DNA from: Haemaphysalis longicornis
Taxonomy: Eukaryota > Arthropoda > Arachnida > Ixodida > Ixodidae
Direction: 5' to 3'
Assembly: GCA_013339765.2 (NCBI GenBank)
Contig: CM023449.1
Coordinates: forward strand, 205,555,422-205,619,421
DNA: 64,000 bases
The position numbers and the translations under genes are program-made. The number at the start of each line of letters is the position of its first letter. The first letter of the stretch is position 1. Below are positions 34,146 through 47,515 of this stretch, piece after piece. The notes beneath the pieces were generated by a model. That model ran no database searches, was not told the origin of the DNA, and saw nothing but the letters and a program-made list of their open reading frames with translations.

Positions 34146-36493
34146 ACGGTCGTTTTATGTACCGTAAAACAACCGCAACGTCTGTTTTTCGCAGAATGGG
34201 CGCTTAAAGGCTCTCACCTTACAACTGGTGATTGCTTAGGCTCTCTAGCATGCGGGTGTGGGTTTCGGTGACCTTTGCAAATACAATCAAGTGATTTCTC
34301 CGCTATCTGGTGGAAAGAGGTTTTTTTTCGCCATCCTTCTGCCCTTGACTTTTTCCCATGTCCTGTTTTTACTACAACCTGTTTCATAAATGGCAGTAGA
34401 TGCACTAAGAGGCGGGACTATGCATAGGGTTTTTTTTTTTACTCCCCGGATTTACATATAGACCACGAAGAAAACATTAAGAAATTCAACTGCAACGAAA
34501 GAATAGAAAGCGGGTGTGGACAGTAATGTTTTCGCATCGCACTCTATGTAGTTATGTACAGGGTGTTACATCGATAAATAGGACACGTTAAAAAAATTTC
34601 TGATCGAACCGCTGCTCCGTTGGCCTCAAACTTCACATGATGGTCGAATTTTGTGGTATATTTTGTTTGACACCGGGAACCACGAGCGTACTTAAAATCA
34701 TCCTGTCGAATATTCATGGTGGCCATCAATTGTTACGTAGGAGCTAATACGAATGATAGTAAAGTATTTCCGCGGTTCATCATTGCCAATGCTAGTCATC
34801 TGGCTTCAGATCGTCGGTCGTCTGCTTGTCCAAGTTACCCCGCTTTCCGAAATAAGGCTCACGATTCGTCGTTCCCGTCTGTTGCTTTGTTATCGTTTTA
34901 CTTGTATTATTCTGCGCGTGCTTGTCCGTGCTTGTAAATTGACGCAACAAAACGACAAGGCTGCCTTTTCGTCTTCTGTGACATAGTACGCACAATTTGA
35001 CGTAGTACGCACAATCTTCAAAACAAAGTAGAGATTAAAAACGCTGAAAGATGAAGCCCGCACTTTGCCCGGACTTGAAGGATGAATTCACTATATACAA
35101 GTGCAAGAAACATTAATAAAAACAACCGTACGATAATGCTGGGAAACTTATTCCGGCGTTCATTACAGTCACTTTCCAGTTTTTTATTGTTTGTTTGTCG
35201 GATATCGCGTGGTTAAACAATCATGCTTACGCAATTTACTATTTTAGGTGGGTTTACGGTTTTGCTAGCTTTCATTTTGCTCCTTTTCGAAGTTTTCTTT
35301 CTCCTCTAACTTTAGGAACCATATGGCGTTCATGTTGAAGAGCTTCGAGATTAAGGCCTACAGAAGGTACGTCAGTGGTTGTTTCGAATGCTTAAAAAGG
35401 TAGAAAAATGACCGCAAGTAATCAAAGGGTTATTTTCAGACTATTTCTTGCAATTTAAACTATGGCTTGCGTCCTACAAGGGGTCACCAACCTGTTATTT
35501 ATGAATGGAACAACTGGTGAAAAGAAACACAAAAGTTCAAGAAAGTTACTAAACGTTAGCTTGGACCTGCACTGATAATAAGCCTAAGATGCGGGAACTC
35601 CGTTGAAATAAACAGCACAACACCATGGACTTCAGGTCGAAGTGAACGCGCGCTGAAGTCGGAAGTCAGCGGGCCAACAAGACCGGCAGTACGCTGACAA
35701 TAAGCTTGATGCTGGCAACGACCTTTCCAAGACAAAGGCTAATTATATCTGTCTAGACGCGGTCTTCTCGCTGCGTCGCCATTGATTCTTTCGGACTCCC
35801 GGCAATCCTTTTAGGGATTGCTTTCTTTTTTTCTAGAGCGGAGACCCCATGAAACAAGGCTCGTCTTCTCTTTGTGAATTAGTTGCAGACGTCTTGCCGC
35901 TATCCTGCTGCAGGGTTGTTCCTTCTCGTTGTTGCTCCGCGGGTTCTGTTTGCAGGTATTTTTCAGCGCCGACACCACGTAGCGCAGACGATGCTGTAGA
36001 AAGTAAAAGGCACTGTCCCTCACCATATTCTGCTCTCGCTCGCATGCGCTTCGGTCATTAACCTCGAGGCTACGTCTTGGCGTATCTAGGGTCCTAATGA
36101 ATTAACAACGGCGTACCCGGCTTCTGTCTTTTTTTTTTTTGCGCAGCTGCAGATGCTTACCGATGGAAGAAGAAAGGGTTCATCACTGGCCTCGGGGGGA
36201 ATCTTCTTTGATGACCCTTTTGCACGTTTTATCGCAACAGCACATTCGACGCCTTTCTTGCATTGTTGCCGCAGCTCTAACTGTTCCTGGTGAAGCGAGG
36301 CCAGGTAAGATGAACTTAGCTCTTAGCCATGCAAGTGAAGGGCACAACTTGAGATATGGTAGGGAAGATTCCGCAAGCAATGGCGGTCACATTTTTGGGC
36401 TGCCACATGGTAAGCACGTGAGCACGCACAGTTCCTGAACCCCCCCTCCCTTCTCTCTCTGTTTAAACTACGGTACGACATTTGTCACTGAAA
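34146..36493. other. unrecognised sequence
   Basis: Contains a 16-bp tandem duplication of GTAGTACGCACAAT-like words near 34984-35014. A TACAGGGTGT word at about 34558, reminiscent of mariner-type ends, has no visible partner. Confidence 0.4.
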
Positions 36494-36951
36494 AACAACG
36501 GTTTTTCAGCCACATCCCAGATGCCCTTTGTGAAACCCACTTGTGTAGCGACAATTCTGGTGCGAAATGTCGATGAACACCGCTCTGTAAAGGGCGCACC
36601 CACTAACAAAACAGAAATACTGCGGCAAAGCACGCTTGAAAGTGGTAGCCCATCCCGGCGCAATCGGCGATATTCAGCGCCGTTTCAACCGAGAGTTCAA
36701 GGGCCCTGTGGGCATGGGCATCCCAACGGCGTAGCAAATAACATTTATTGCCCCTCGAAATGGAGGCTATCCATTCGATTTAGGTTGCAGTTTGCTTCAT
36801 TGTGTAACCGGCCCCGCGTCACTTATGTTGTTACGGCAACGGGAGTTTTCTACACCGACGTCCGATTGACTGCTGTTTTACTACGACAGCTGGCGTAGGT
36901 CTAGTAACGAGCCAAGTGCTTAGGTGCCACATTTTCTGAAAAACCGTTGTT
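36494..36951. mobile_element. candidate 458-bp element with inverted ends
   Basis: AACAACGGTTTTTCAG at 36494-36509 is repeated exactly, inverted, at 36936-36951. The similarity fades after 16 bp and no flanking duplication is obvious. The 139-codon open frame inside (36482-36898) has no recognised domain. A MITE-like unit is possible. Confidence 0.4.
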
Positions 36952-36959
36952 CCTATTGT

Positions 36960-37136
36960 TGCAGTTGTGTCCCTGTCAATAAAATGGCGGCTACTGTAAA
37001 GAGCAAAAAAAAAAACGCATGAATGTTTAGATAACATCTAACCTCGGGTCTCTATTGTAGATGCCCGATGTGGTGTCGCTGTGCTATCCCCGCACGTTAC
37101 ACGCGGTAGAATAAAAGTTGCCGTTGTTGTTGTTGT
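36960..37136 (+). mobile_element. possible LINE 3' end with (GTT)n tail
   Basis: ATAAAAGTTGCC followed by a short (GTT)n run at about 37121-37136 looks like a LINE terminus. No coding remnant supports it. Confidence 0.25.
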
Positions 37137-38963
37137 TCATTTCTTTGCTGCATATACAAGCCTCAGGGGTTCGCCAGTAATCAGAAGCTCTCAGGGCTAA
37201 CATGCCTGCTTCATAAAATAAAAGAAACTATGAATCTGAAACTTAAAGTTGTAGGACAGTGCGCGCCGCGTGACACCTGAACCTGACGGCACCTGAGTAT
37301 AAAAGCTGAATACATTTGCACAATGTGCAACACACATAAATTAAATTGCGTTTTGCCCCAAATTTCCACTTAGGGCAAAACTCAAGTAGATACTGTGGCT
37401 CACATTGTTCTCTATTTAAAGTATGCATTGCATTTTTTGTTACAATTGCAGAATAAAATAATTGGTCGGGAGTTAGCCAAGTAGTCGAAGAAAGACATAA
37501 ACGAAATAAAGAAAAAGGGGCTGTCTGGGATAAAAACGGCGTCGAGGAACGCTGAGGTGAAAGCAGAACAAAACATTGGCCGCGCATCTGCTTACTACGT
37601 TGGCAAATGTCGTCTAAAGATGATAGGCGTCTGCGCCCCTGCCACGTAAATCAATCAAGTTTTCCACGTTCCACAGCTCCTCTCTGAGGTCCTTCTCCAC
37701 GCATGGTTCACTCCCCTTCAACTAAATCCCTTAATACTGTTGAACAACTGGAATGCCGCCCGGAGGTATAGTGATGCGGGTGACAGCAGGCGACTGTGAT
37801 GATTTTTTTACAGTGGATGCAGCATTTCATTTGCTAATCGAAAAAAAAGCAAGCGTCGATGAATTTTGAAGTAAAAGAACGCTGCAAATATCAATTAGGT
37901 ATTGATTTTGCGCCTCAGATTTGCGTAATGTGTTGTTTTTGTTCAACAATGTTGACAAGTATGAACACTGCCTCCAGATCTAGATGCGTAGGAATGGTTG
38001 TGGGTATATAAACATAGTGTTCAACTTCTGTTCCACCTTGACCGGGCGGCCGAATCGAGGGACAGGCAGCGAGGCAGACAGACCGAAATGTCCGCCTTCC
38101 AGTAGCCTAAGAAAGACTATCGTGTTTAAAACAAAAGATGCGGAAACAGATTCTTTTTTGCGGCTACGCGAGGGGCAGCAAACGCAGCAAACCTAAAATA
38201 TAAAAAGACCAGGCTCCATTGATAGCTGTGTTCGGCTAGTTCAAATCTTAAAGATCAGGTGAGCTTCTCCCGGCCCCTTAAGAAAAGGTCGACAATAAAT
38301 ATAAAAGCTACGCACTATATGATAATACCTCAGAAAATAGTTTTTCACCAATTGTTTCTACCTCCTTTATACGGAGATCATGTTATATTGAAGGTTATTT
38401 GCTATTTAAATATTTGTATCGCTTTTTTATTGACCTGTTGTGACGTTCGGTAGCTGCCGCCAGCAGTTTGCGTATTTCTCGTACTAAGAGCTATCTGATT
38501 GTGATTTCCGTGCCTACGCTGATAAATTTTCCACAGCTAGTTCAAGCGTGGTACCTAGGGTGGTACCTAGCGGAGAACATTAGCGGTGTCATGAAACGCC
38601 TCAACTGAGGTAGCCTACAGGGTTACAGGACGATGCGAGACCGGCCTTTTCTTGCTTGTTGTGCCGCTATCGCACGCCTGTACCTCGTTTCAAGGATAAA
38701 CAAAATACGTGCACAGAAGGCCGTCAGCACTTAAGTAACTGAAGAAGCCAATGTGCCTGTCAGCGTTGTTTGCTTCTCAGACCACGTCTTCTCAACGACC
38801 AGCGAGACTGCGAACCTCATTTTGTCATCGTGAGCCATCGGAACAGCAACTTTGCATGCAAATTAACCCTCGTCCGCTTTAGAAAGCTCGCGTGACCCTT
38901 TCTAGGAGTTTAAACGTGACGAAGCCATTACGTTGTGTACCTGTGCGATTTTGCATATATCCT
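37137..38963. other. unrecognised sequence
   Basis: No supported feature in about 1.8 kb. Confidence 0.4.
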
Positions 38964-39223
38964 GGCGATAACCTCGTCGGGGTGGCTCGGTGATTATGGC
39001 GTTGAGCTGCGCAGCTCGAAGATGCGGGCTTGATCCCCGGCGGTGGCTGCTGCTTTTCTGATGGAGCCGAAAAGCCAAAACGCCCGTTGTGTCGAGATAG
39101 TGGCGCGCGTTAATCTAAGAGCCCAATGTGACCAAATTAACTTCCGGAACCAACCACTATGGGGCGTCTCATAGCCCTATTTTTGCTTCGGCACGTTAAA
39201 CCCCACTACAAATAAATAAATAA
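38964..39223 (+). mobile_element. tRNA-derived SINE, Ruka-like, full length
   Basis: GGGTGGCTCGGTGATTATGG (A box region, from about 38979) and GCGGGCTTGATCCCCGG (B box region) lead into CTTTTCTGATGGAGCCGAAA, CGCCCGTTGTGTCGAGATAG and TTCGGCACGTTAAACCCC. An (AAAT)n tail follows. ATATCCT on both sides (38957-38963 and 39224-39230) is a possible short target duplication. Confidence 0.8.
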
Positions 39224-39230
39224 ATATCCT

Positions 39231-42200
39231 TGAGTGAATTTCTCATGAAGTGATATGGGATAAGGATTGAAGTAAAACAGGTAAGCAGCCGTCAACAAAG
39301 CAGAGCAGAGTTGTTTTTTTAAGTGAATCCGCCCATAACTATGTAACGAGTAAACACCGAATGCGGAAATTCGCATACCTGCAACCGTCAACATATGTAG
39401 CCCTCGTGTAGCGCTTGTACGGACGACCAGCAACTGCAACACGAAAGCCTAGCGAAGTCGCATCTGCGCCGTATTTGGGTGGCGGCAACCGAAAAAAAGC
39501 TCTACGTTTAAGCGCACGACAAACAGATTGCGGGTTACACTTTAAGACAGAGCTTCGGTTCTAGTACCTAACACTGTACTGTCCCACTGGTCATTCTCTG
39601 CCTGGCCGCTGCAAAGCCTGAAAGAGAAACGCCGTAAATCTCAAAGGCTATGAGCGAATTCGCTTTCAGTGCCGGAGAAAAACTCCCGTCCTGCAGTGCG
39701 CCCTAACGCCTCAGAAACAAAAAAAAAACTGTCCCACAGCCTGAAGGCTCTATTGGAGGCGGGGGGAAGCATGCATTGCGCTGGAGCCTCTGAAATAAAA
39801 AAAAGAATAAACTAACACTAACTGGTAAGCCTTGACGATAGCAAGGCAGTGCACAACCTTCACGATCATTACGACGGTTTGAGTCCACGTTTGCTGCCAA
39901 TTTGCTAATTATTCGCTGCCGCAAAGACATTTACTCCGTAATTGCTCCTATAAGTATGAGCTTCCTTCATTTTTTGGAAGGGATAATCATTGGAGACCAC
40001 CTTTAAGGGGCGTACGCTAAGACGCGTCTTTCTCGTTCCGAGCAAGTGTTGTAAAGATTACGGCGATTGCTGGAGTATTTCTTGTTCCGAACAACTGTTG
40101 CCACAATTACGGCAAACGCTGGAGTTCTATTTTTGGCCAATCTTGGCCAATCTCCCTAAGTGGGTATGCGTGGCTCGCCAAACATGCGCCGGGGACGCTG
40201 GGCGGCCGTCGCGAGGTATGTGCTCACGTGCGCTCAGCTTTTCCTTGACATTTTTAACTGCAGACACGCAAAATAACTATTTGCTAAACATCTTTGCTGT
40301 TAAAAAAGGACGGTGCCAACAAGAACAAACTGCCCTACTCTAGCCGTCTTCCAGAGAGAAAAAAGAATATCCGAGCATGAAAAAGGAATGATCAAGAAGC
40401 AGGACCAAAGAAAAAGATGGTAAACGCCCAGGGAAGTCTTTTTGTTTTTTTTGGAGGGAAGCATTAGGTGCGGTGAGACGCCAGTAAGTCAGCGGGCAGG
40501 CAGCATGCAAGGACGCAAGCAGCCCAACATGCAGTTGGAGGCTCTAACCTACCTATCGCACTAAACGAAAAACGGCCCGCTGCCGCCTTCTCGCTCGAAT
40601 CGTGCATTCTATTGCGGTGCCGCCACGGAACATAAGATCGGCCGGCGCACCCGGAACACTATTAAAAGTTGGCTCGGCCCACCTACGTAGCGGTGTTCAG
40701 CCCAGAAACACAAGTTAAAGATTAAAAAAAAAATGTTGCGCTGTAGACGAAGAAGTTGAGGATGGTTCGTTGCGAAGAAGAGAGAAGGCGGAAAAGGGAA
40801 ACGATAGAACAGGAAATGGAAGAAAGAAATACGACGTCTCCAGAGAACCTAACGGCGTGTTCTCTTTTCCTGCTCTCTGTGAGCGGTGCGTGTAGGAGAA
40901 AAGACGCATGTCCGGTTGTAGGCCTAACGTTGGAACTACCCATTTCTTGCTTGTCAGTCTGGAGTTGTCAGAGATTCACCTTACATAAATAAAATAGCAG
41001 GAGCGTCGCACTTACAACGCAGAAGAGGTTTTCGGTAGCTGGCTGTTTTGTTACAGCCAGCTGGGTCTTATGCATCGTAACTTTATTGCTACTCTTAGGT
41101 CGTATTCTTACGGTTGTTGCGAAATCGATTTGGGATTGGACCCTAATGCTGGATACGCATCGGTATCTACGGTCTCCACGGACGCATCCTCTTCTCTGGC
41201 TACTATTTACTTCATTTTATTCGTCCCTGCAAGCCAATGTGGGAACACAAACTCAGCTGGGGCCTACGATTGTGCTTAGTTTGATGAGTTGATGGAACCG
41301 TCCGTGCGTTCGCAAGCTATTGCTTTCTGTCAGGAAGCGGAAAGCGTATACAACGGCACTTACGAGCGCTGTTGCACTGCTAGTGTACATTGCAAACTAC
41401 TGGAGTGCATAATGATTCCGATTATAATTGTGTTCATATAACGGCATACGGAGCGGCACATTTTAATCCAGAACTTGACTGAGTGTCGAAAATTGTTTCA
41501 CAGAAGCGTCTGCTGAAGTAATGCCTGTCAACACGCATTGTGACGCTCTTTGGTGAATTATTACCGGGAACGAGCATCTGACACGTCTTTTGGAGCACAA
41601 TTCTGAATAAAATACATGTTTCCAATTACACATGCCACATCTATTCTTTACACTTCTTGAGGTCCTATTTTTTATGGGTGGAAAAAGCAAAAAACGATGT
41701 TGCTCTGTGTTCATATCCATAGCAAGTGTTTTAAGGGGATATTGACAGAAAATATATTAAACGAAATTAAAAAAATCAATTTGTTTTTCTTTTTCAATCT
41801 ATTTAGATGCAACAATCAGTTGTGCAACCTTAACCGCTCAATTTAGCGTGATTATTGTATCAGGCCAGTCGCTTCCTGAACAGGCAGCCAAGGCGGCGTG
41901 CGTTCAGCACCTTCTAATGTGATGCGACCCTGTGATGTCTTTAAAGGAACCATTAATGCAAAATACAACTTAATTTAATTTCAAAACACCAGCCTTCTGT
42001 AACTCATTCAGCTCCATTACAGCCACGAAAGACGCCTTATTAACTGAAGAAACGCAAGGATTATTGAAAGCTCTTAAATTTCCCGTCGCAGTGACGTAAT
42101 GTGTACAAGAGTGACGTATCATGTGCGAGAACAAATGACATTTATACTTGTTATTTAACTGTACGTCGGTATTTACGATCAAACAAAACTAGAGGTCCAA

Positions 42201-42820
42201 GTGCAACCACACAGTCATGCTTCTTGCCGGTGGGTTTTGTCGACGGCTGCCAATCAAACAAACAAAATTCTGAGACGTCTCAGAAAAATCGCTGTTAAAT
42301 GGTTGGGGAGTCTTCACCGCTTCCTCTGTTTTTCTTAATGTCTCAGTTATTTGTTTGAAATTTGCAGATAAGTTGGTATCATTTCTATCGTGCAAAGAAT
42401 TATTTTGAATGTACGGAATTTGAATTTTTTCTTAATGAGACCTTTAAGGCGAACGCTAATTTCAAGAAAATAATTCAGCTGTGGTACAAAAGATATAGCA
42501 ACCTGCAGGTCCCTCAGCTGGCAGGGCCCCGCCGATGACGTGGTCCCGTGGAATATCGCAGATACAGAAGACAACGAAAGCAATGTTCTGTTTGGAGGTT
42601 GAAAGTTCGTTTGTTGAAAATGAGTTAATTGCAGCCAAACTGGTTGTTGCCAACCTTTGCGGCAAATGTAATCACTGAAATCTACGTAGGAAGTGCTAAT
42701 GAGCTCATTCATAATGTTCCGGCCAGATATGGTGCACCTTACTAATAGGAGGTGAAATTCTCCCAAGGACGTCGTCACTTACAACGTTAAGTGCAGGGCG
42801 GCGAACTCAAGTAATGTGAC
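39231..42820. other. unrecognised sequence
   Basis: Holds the dispersed repeat copy at 40592-40678 and a diverged ~51-bp direct duplication at 40028-40130 (TCTCGTTCCGAGCAAGTGTT against TCTTGTTCCGAACAACTGTT). Nothing else could be assigned. Confidence 0.4.
40592..40678. repeat. ~88-bp dispersed repeat, copy 2
   Basis: Partner of 30762-30850. The best-conserved part is CCCGGAACACTATTAAAAGT at about 40650-40670. Confidence 0.5.
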
Positions 42821-42985
42821 CGAGAGAGAGCGAGAGAGAAGAGAGAGAGCGAGAGAGAGGAGAGAGGAGAGAGAGAGAGAGAGAGATAGAGAGGAGAGAA
42901 GAGAGAGAGAGAGAGGAGAGAGAGAGAGGGGGGGGGGAGATGGAGAGGGAGAGGGAGAGGGTAGAGGGTAGAGGGGGAAGGAAAA
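42821..42985. repeat. (GA)n-rich microsatellite
   Basis: About 160 bp of GAGAGA with interspersed GGAGAG and GGGTAGAG variants. It directly abuts a minus-strand LINE 3' end. Confidence 0.9.
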
Positions 42986-43100
42986 AATAATAAATATTTA
43001 GTTGTCGACCAGCGGCGATGTTATGCGCTCCGCCCGGTCAAAGACATCCCTGGCCCCGGACTCCTTGCTTCGACTAAATGCCCTCGATCGTGCGACTGAG
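42986..43100 (-). mobile_element. LINE 3' end adjoining the GA microsatellite
   Basis: The minus strand encodes SGARDVFDRAERITSPLVDN and a stop at about 43003. AATATTTATTATT and a TC-rich tail follow and become the microsatellite. The arrangement matches the LINE ends at 14079 and 53899. The peptide is short, so the clade is uncertain. Confidence 0.45.
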
Positions 43101-44501
43101 GAATTACTTATGTGACCGATGAATGACGGCGAGATCCAGAACAGTTCTTGCTCTAACTGTTCTCAATACCTATTAAGCATTGGGTCAGGCGTAACACAAT
43201 TTGACTAGCCATCCAAGTCCTGGTTATGAGAGTTCACCGAATTTTTGTTCTCGTTCGAAAAACACATCCACTGAGCTTAAATCAAACAGCGTTGGTGGCG
43301 CTCGACGTGTCCAAGGTCTCAAGAAGCTGAGAATGCTCAGAGGTCTTCCGTGAAGCACAGTACGCGCAGCGTCTTGATTACAACGACAAGCAACAATCAA
43401 TGCATGGAATTAGGCTCACATCACACGTAACTATCTGACAACCTACGAATTCTTTACGAGCCACTTCTGGAGAAAAAGGGCACTAACGAAAAAGTACTGA
43501 CAAGGAAAAGGGGGCTTAGGCAGAAAAATACCGTGCACATTAGAAAAATGAGTGTCCCATCGGGCACAGCCGCCGCGGCCGCGATCACCGTCGTTAAAAA
43601 GCCATGGTTGCGCAGGCTGCGCCACTCAGTTTCAGCGGTATCGAATAGGAGTTCGGGAAGAAACGTGCGGTGGAATCATTCTTTGAAGCAGCAGCACGCC
43701 GCGTCGAACTGTAGTCTAGATGGCGCCAACCACAGGCAGCTCGTTACTTTTCTCTGCGGCGATAAGTGAAAGACTCGATCGAATAGAAGACCCAGACGAT
43801 GGAAATGGTTACGGCACCGATGTCTGGCGCCAGTGCCTTCCTTACTGTCGCCTGCGCTGCTCGTGATCGTAGCGGTTCCACTCGACTGATGTTCGTTGCC
43901 CGGAAAATGAAAAGTGCGAGAAGAAAATTAAACCGGCGGAAGAGGAAATTGGTGAGGACTTTATAGTGGCGAATCGAACCGATGGAATGAGAGCAAAGTC
44001 ACTATAAATAGAAATATAAAATAAGCGTGGGTGTTGACGGGATGAGACGCGGTGACAAAAAAACACATCACTTTGAAGACTTTCATTTGCCGGAATTTAG
44101 CAGCATGACTCTCACACTGTAGCACAGTTTAGACGTGATTGTTTTCCTAAGGCCGATCGAAATGCAATAGATGTATTTCGACGTTGGCAAGTAAACGAGC
44201 ACCTGCCTTGTAACGCCTGTTACCTGCACAGGAATGCCTTGATTAGTGGAGTGAATGCAGTTCACCGTTTTAATAGTGCAATAGTAGAAATCCTGTTAAG
44301 AAGCAAGAAAAACAAAAATATAAAGGCCACAAAGCTACAAACTAACTAACAAAATCACTGAGTGGCTGAATTATCCTTATTGTAGGAAAGACGAAAGAAA
44401 CGGAAGGGGGAGATAAAGATTATCGAATCACAGGTGGAACCCTTGGTCCGCGGCTCCAGTGGCTTCTGCTCCTGCTGGTTAGGTCCTTTTGAATCTGTAA
44501 G
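43101..44501. other. unrecognised sequence
   Basis: No supported feature. Confidence 0.4.
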
Positions 44502-45200
44502 TCAGGTCTGGCGAGGGAAGCCTCCCATAATGCGTGGTGAGTGAGTGGTGCGTCCTTTTGATGTTCGGCCCCGGCCCAGAGTTGTGGGCAGGCTCATGTG
44601 GAATGAAAGATGGTAGCAGTCTCTCCGCATAGCCTGCAGTCTTGTATATATGTCTGCCTCATGGTCGGGATGGGGAGTCACAACTTGGCCTAAATAGATA
44701 TATTCGCTTACCCCTTCCACTGCCTCGCCACCTATCTCAAATCGCTGTGCTGCTCCGATATTATTCATCATTGCTTTAGTTTTCTGCATATTAATTTTCA
44801 GGCCCACGGTTCTACTCTGTCCAGTGCGGTAAGCATGGTTTGCAATTCGTCCCCCGAGTTACTTAGCAAGGCGACGCCATCAGCAAATCTAAGGTTACTG
44901 AGGTATTCTCCATTAACCCTTACTGCAACCTGTTCCCAATCTAATGTTCTGAATACTTCTTGTAAACATGATATGAATAACGTTGGATAGATTGTGTCTC
45001 CTTGTCGGACGCCCTTCCTTATAGGTATTTTACTTCTCTCCTTATGGAGGATGATGGTAGCTGTGGACCCATTGTAAATATCATCTAGTATCGTTACATA
45101 ATGCTCATCTAAACCCTGGTTCCGTAATGCCTGAGTGACTGCTGAGGTTTTGACAGAGTCAAATGGTTTCTCATAATCTATGAAGGCCATATATATAGGG
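44502..45200 (-). pseudogene. RTE-clade LINE reverse-transcriptase fragment
   Basis: Minus frame 45190-44798 carries MAFIDYEKPFDSVK, ALRNQGLDEHYV, IPIRKGVRQGDTIYPTLF and LSNLRFADGVALLSNSGDEL. After a frameshift near 44800, frame 44807-44502 continues with GLKINMQKTKAMMNN, EYIYLGQVV and RRDCYHLSFH. Order and wording match the RTE reverse-transcriptase palm and the start of the thumb. The catalytic FADD is changed to FADG, so it would be inactive even without the frameshift. The 5' part ends abruptly at about 45200. The peptide after 44600 drifts from the family, suggesting another junction there. Confidence 0.9.
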
Positions 45201-45830
45201 GTTCAGAATACTCCGCGCACTTCTCTATCACCCGATTTTATGTATCACCTGGCGGGGAATATAGCCCGCGCTTTCTGGCATATTAGAGATATTCGCCTTA
45301 CGTGGAGGTGCTAAGGTATCGTAGGGCTCGTTCGTCTCAACCGCCATCAGCCGAATGAGAGGAAATATTATTACCTTCTTTTTTTGTCTTACCTCATTTT
45401 TATGATCTCTTATCTTTCAATGTACATATTCCTTTTATGCTGTTTATCTCGAGCGGAAGCCACCTAAGATAACTGCGTTTTTATAAAGGTTTCACTATTC
45501 CATCTGCATATTTATCTCGCCAGTATGTGTGCATGCGCAACAACCATACGCGTGCATTGCCCTATTGCTGGAGGCACTACCATTTGTATAGATATATTTG
45601 TGTGTGTGTGTGTGTGTGTCTTTGTCAAAGCGAGTCATTTTTTTTTTCATCGTAAGAAATGACATTGTCTCTTTTGTGTGTGTGAGATGTGCAGATCTTG
45701 CGCCACCTGTTTCTTTTGTTCTTATTTTTTTGTTTTTTCCCTCATGCGCCAGCAGAAAGCCCCCCCATTTCCAGGTTGTTACAGGGCACAGTAATAACCA
45801 TTGGCTGGTTGAATATTATTATTATTATTT
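45201..45830. other. unrecognised; (TG)n microsatellite
   Basis: A (TG)n run lies at 45599-45619. No element identified. Confidence 0.5.
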
Positions 45831-45979
45831 ATATTGTGAGCGATGTTTTCATACCTCTCGCTACAGTGGTCATTCTCCCCATTCATAGCATCCAGAAACA
45901 CTGCCGTGATCGGTATCATCTTAATTCACGCGCCACCGGCAGTCACCCTGGCATCCCGTGCCTCGCGCGGCCGTCATTT

Positions 45980-46130
45980 TTTTATCTTTCTGCATATAAA
46001 TAGAGAGGTGTATTAGTTTCCGGTGTTTTAAGCGGGCGCATTAGCCCTTCTCACGCCCGTTTCCTGGCCAATCCCCCACGTGGGTATGAGCCACATCGAC
46101 AGGAACAACAACAACAACAACAACTTCGTC
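45980..46130 (+). mobile_element. possible LINE 3' end with (AAC)n tail
   Basis: TGGCCAATCCCCCACGTGGG, then ATGAGCCAC and (AAC)n at about 46105-46123, look like the 3' untranslated end of a LINE. No protein remnant supports it. Confidence 0.3.
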
Positions 46131-46199
46131 AGAGTGTGCGGTTTTCTCCTTTCGCAAAGCCGGAATAAACGTTTTGTGCTTCCCCGTGCCTTTGTATTT

Positions 46200-46238
46200 T
46201 ATATTATTATTATATTATTATTATTATTATTATTATTA

Positions 46239-46272
<34 letters not shown>

Positions 46273-46274
46273 TA
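46200..46274. repeat. (ATT)n microsatellite
   Basis: About 75 bp of ATT repeats with two interruptions. Confidence 0.95.
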
Positions 46275-47515
46275 GAAGGATTGACTGAAGGTCTAGCAAG
46301 GGTTGGCAAGAATAAAAACAACACGAAAAGCAAAAATGGATCATCTACGCTTGTAAAGTATTACCGCGGATTATTCGAACTTTGCTAGAAAGTGAAGGCG
46401 AAAGCGCGGTGTTTTGCTGTTGGACTTACTGTTGAACTTCGTGGCCGCTGCTGTGACCACTCGACCAGCCCCTTGGACAGCGCCCTCCACAGCTCGTTCC
46501 TCTCGCTGGCCATCGCCAGGAGCTTCCTGCTGGCCCCCATCGGTACCTTCACTTGTAAAAATGGCTTGTATTGTACGTTAAGCGGCAGGTTATTCTTCTC
46601 AAGAGCTGCTATTTCCTTTTTTCAAGCATGCTACGGTGCTACGGCGTCCTTTCTCAGCACCACCCTCCGGCACTGCTGTTTCCCGTTCCAGCGGGCCGCT
46701 TGAATTGTGCCTGTGATTTTGTGCACCTCACTCATTTAAGCATAGCGAAGCTAGGCTTTCTCATTAATAAAACGTTCAAACCGCCCAACGCATCGACGCC
46801 GCACAAAAACTAATAATTTGAGAAGTTAACACCTTCAAATGTTTGAGTAGTGCAAATTTACAGCATTGGTAAAAACGAAGAAAAAAGCAAAACTTTACCA
46901 TGGGAAACGAAAACTCGTCAACTTGTGCTATTTATAGCCAAATCTGAATGAAGAAAAAGAATAAGTAACAAAGGTCCACATATTCCAGTCCAATGGTGTG
47001 GTTTACTCAACAGCCAATATATATAACAAACATGGATCCCCAATTAAACGTGCTATTTGTGAAACGGAGATGCGGCAGAAGAGCGCTTACGCTTTAGTAG
47101 GGAATTGTTAGAATTCGTGTGCCGTTTGGGGCATCCGGTTACGAAATACTACTTACACGACCGGTTCGGGAACCAAATCAGCTGTTCGGATATTGTGCAC
47201 AAATATTTGTCCTACCATGGTTTAACGGAACAGCAACTGAAACCGAACGAAATAAAGCCGCCGGACGCTGACCCCAAACCGTAACTACCTCTTTTTTCTT
47301 TTGGAAGCCGTTGAGAAAAACAAGCTTCTACTTTCGTCACAGGCATAGAAGAGACATGTTCTGGACACTGTGTTTCTACGCACCTTTAGAAACTCTCAGA
47401 TACAATGGTTTCTACCCACAATTCCTCACGCGGCCTGACTTAAAACAGGCATGAAGCTGCAAGCGCCTGCAGTGACGTTCACCTCAACCCCTCGAGCCAC
47501 TCTCTTCAGTGGTTG
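46275..47515. other. unrecognised sequence
   Basis: No supported feature. Confidence 0.4.

Noticed and set aside
34556..34800. mariner-type end (TACAGGGTGT)
   Set aside because: No inverted partner and no transposase motif nearby. The word is short.
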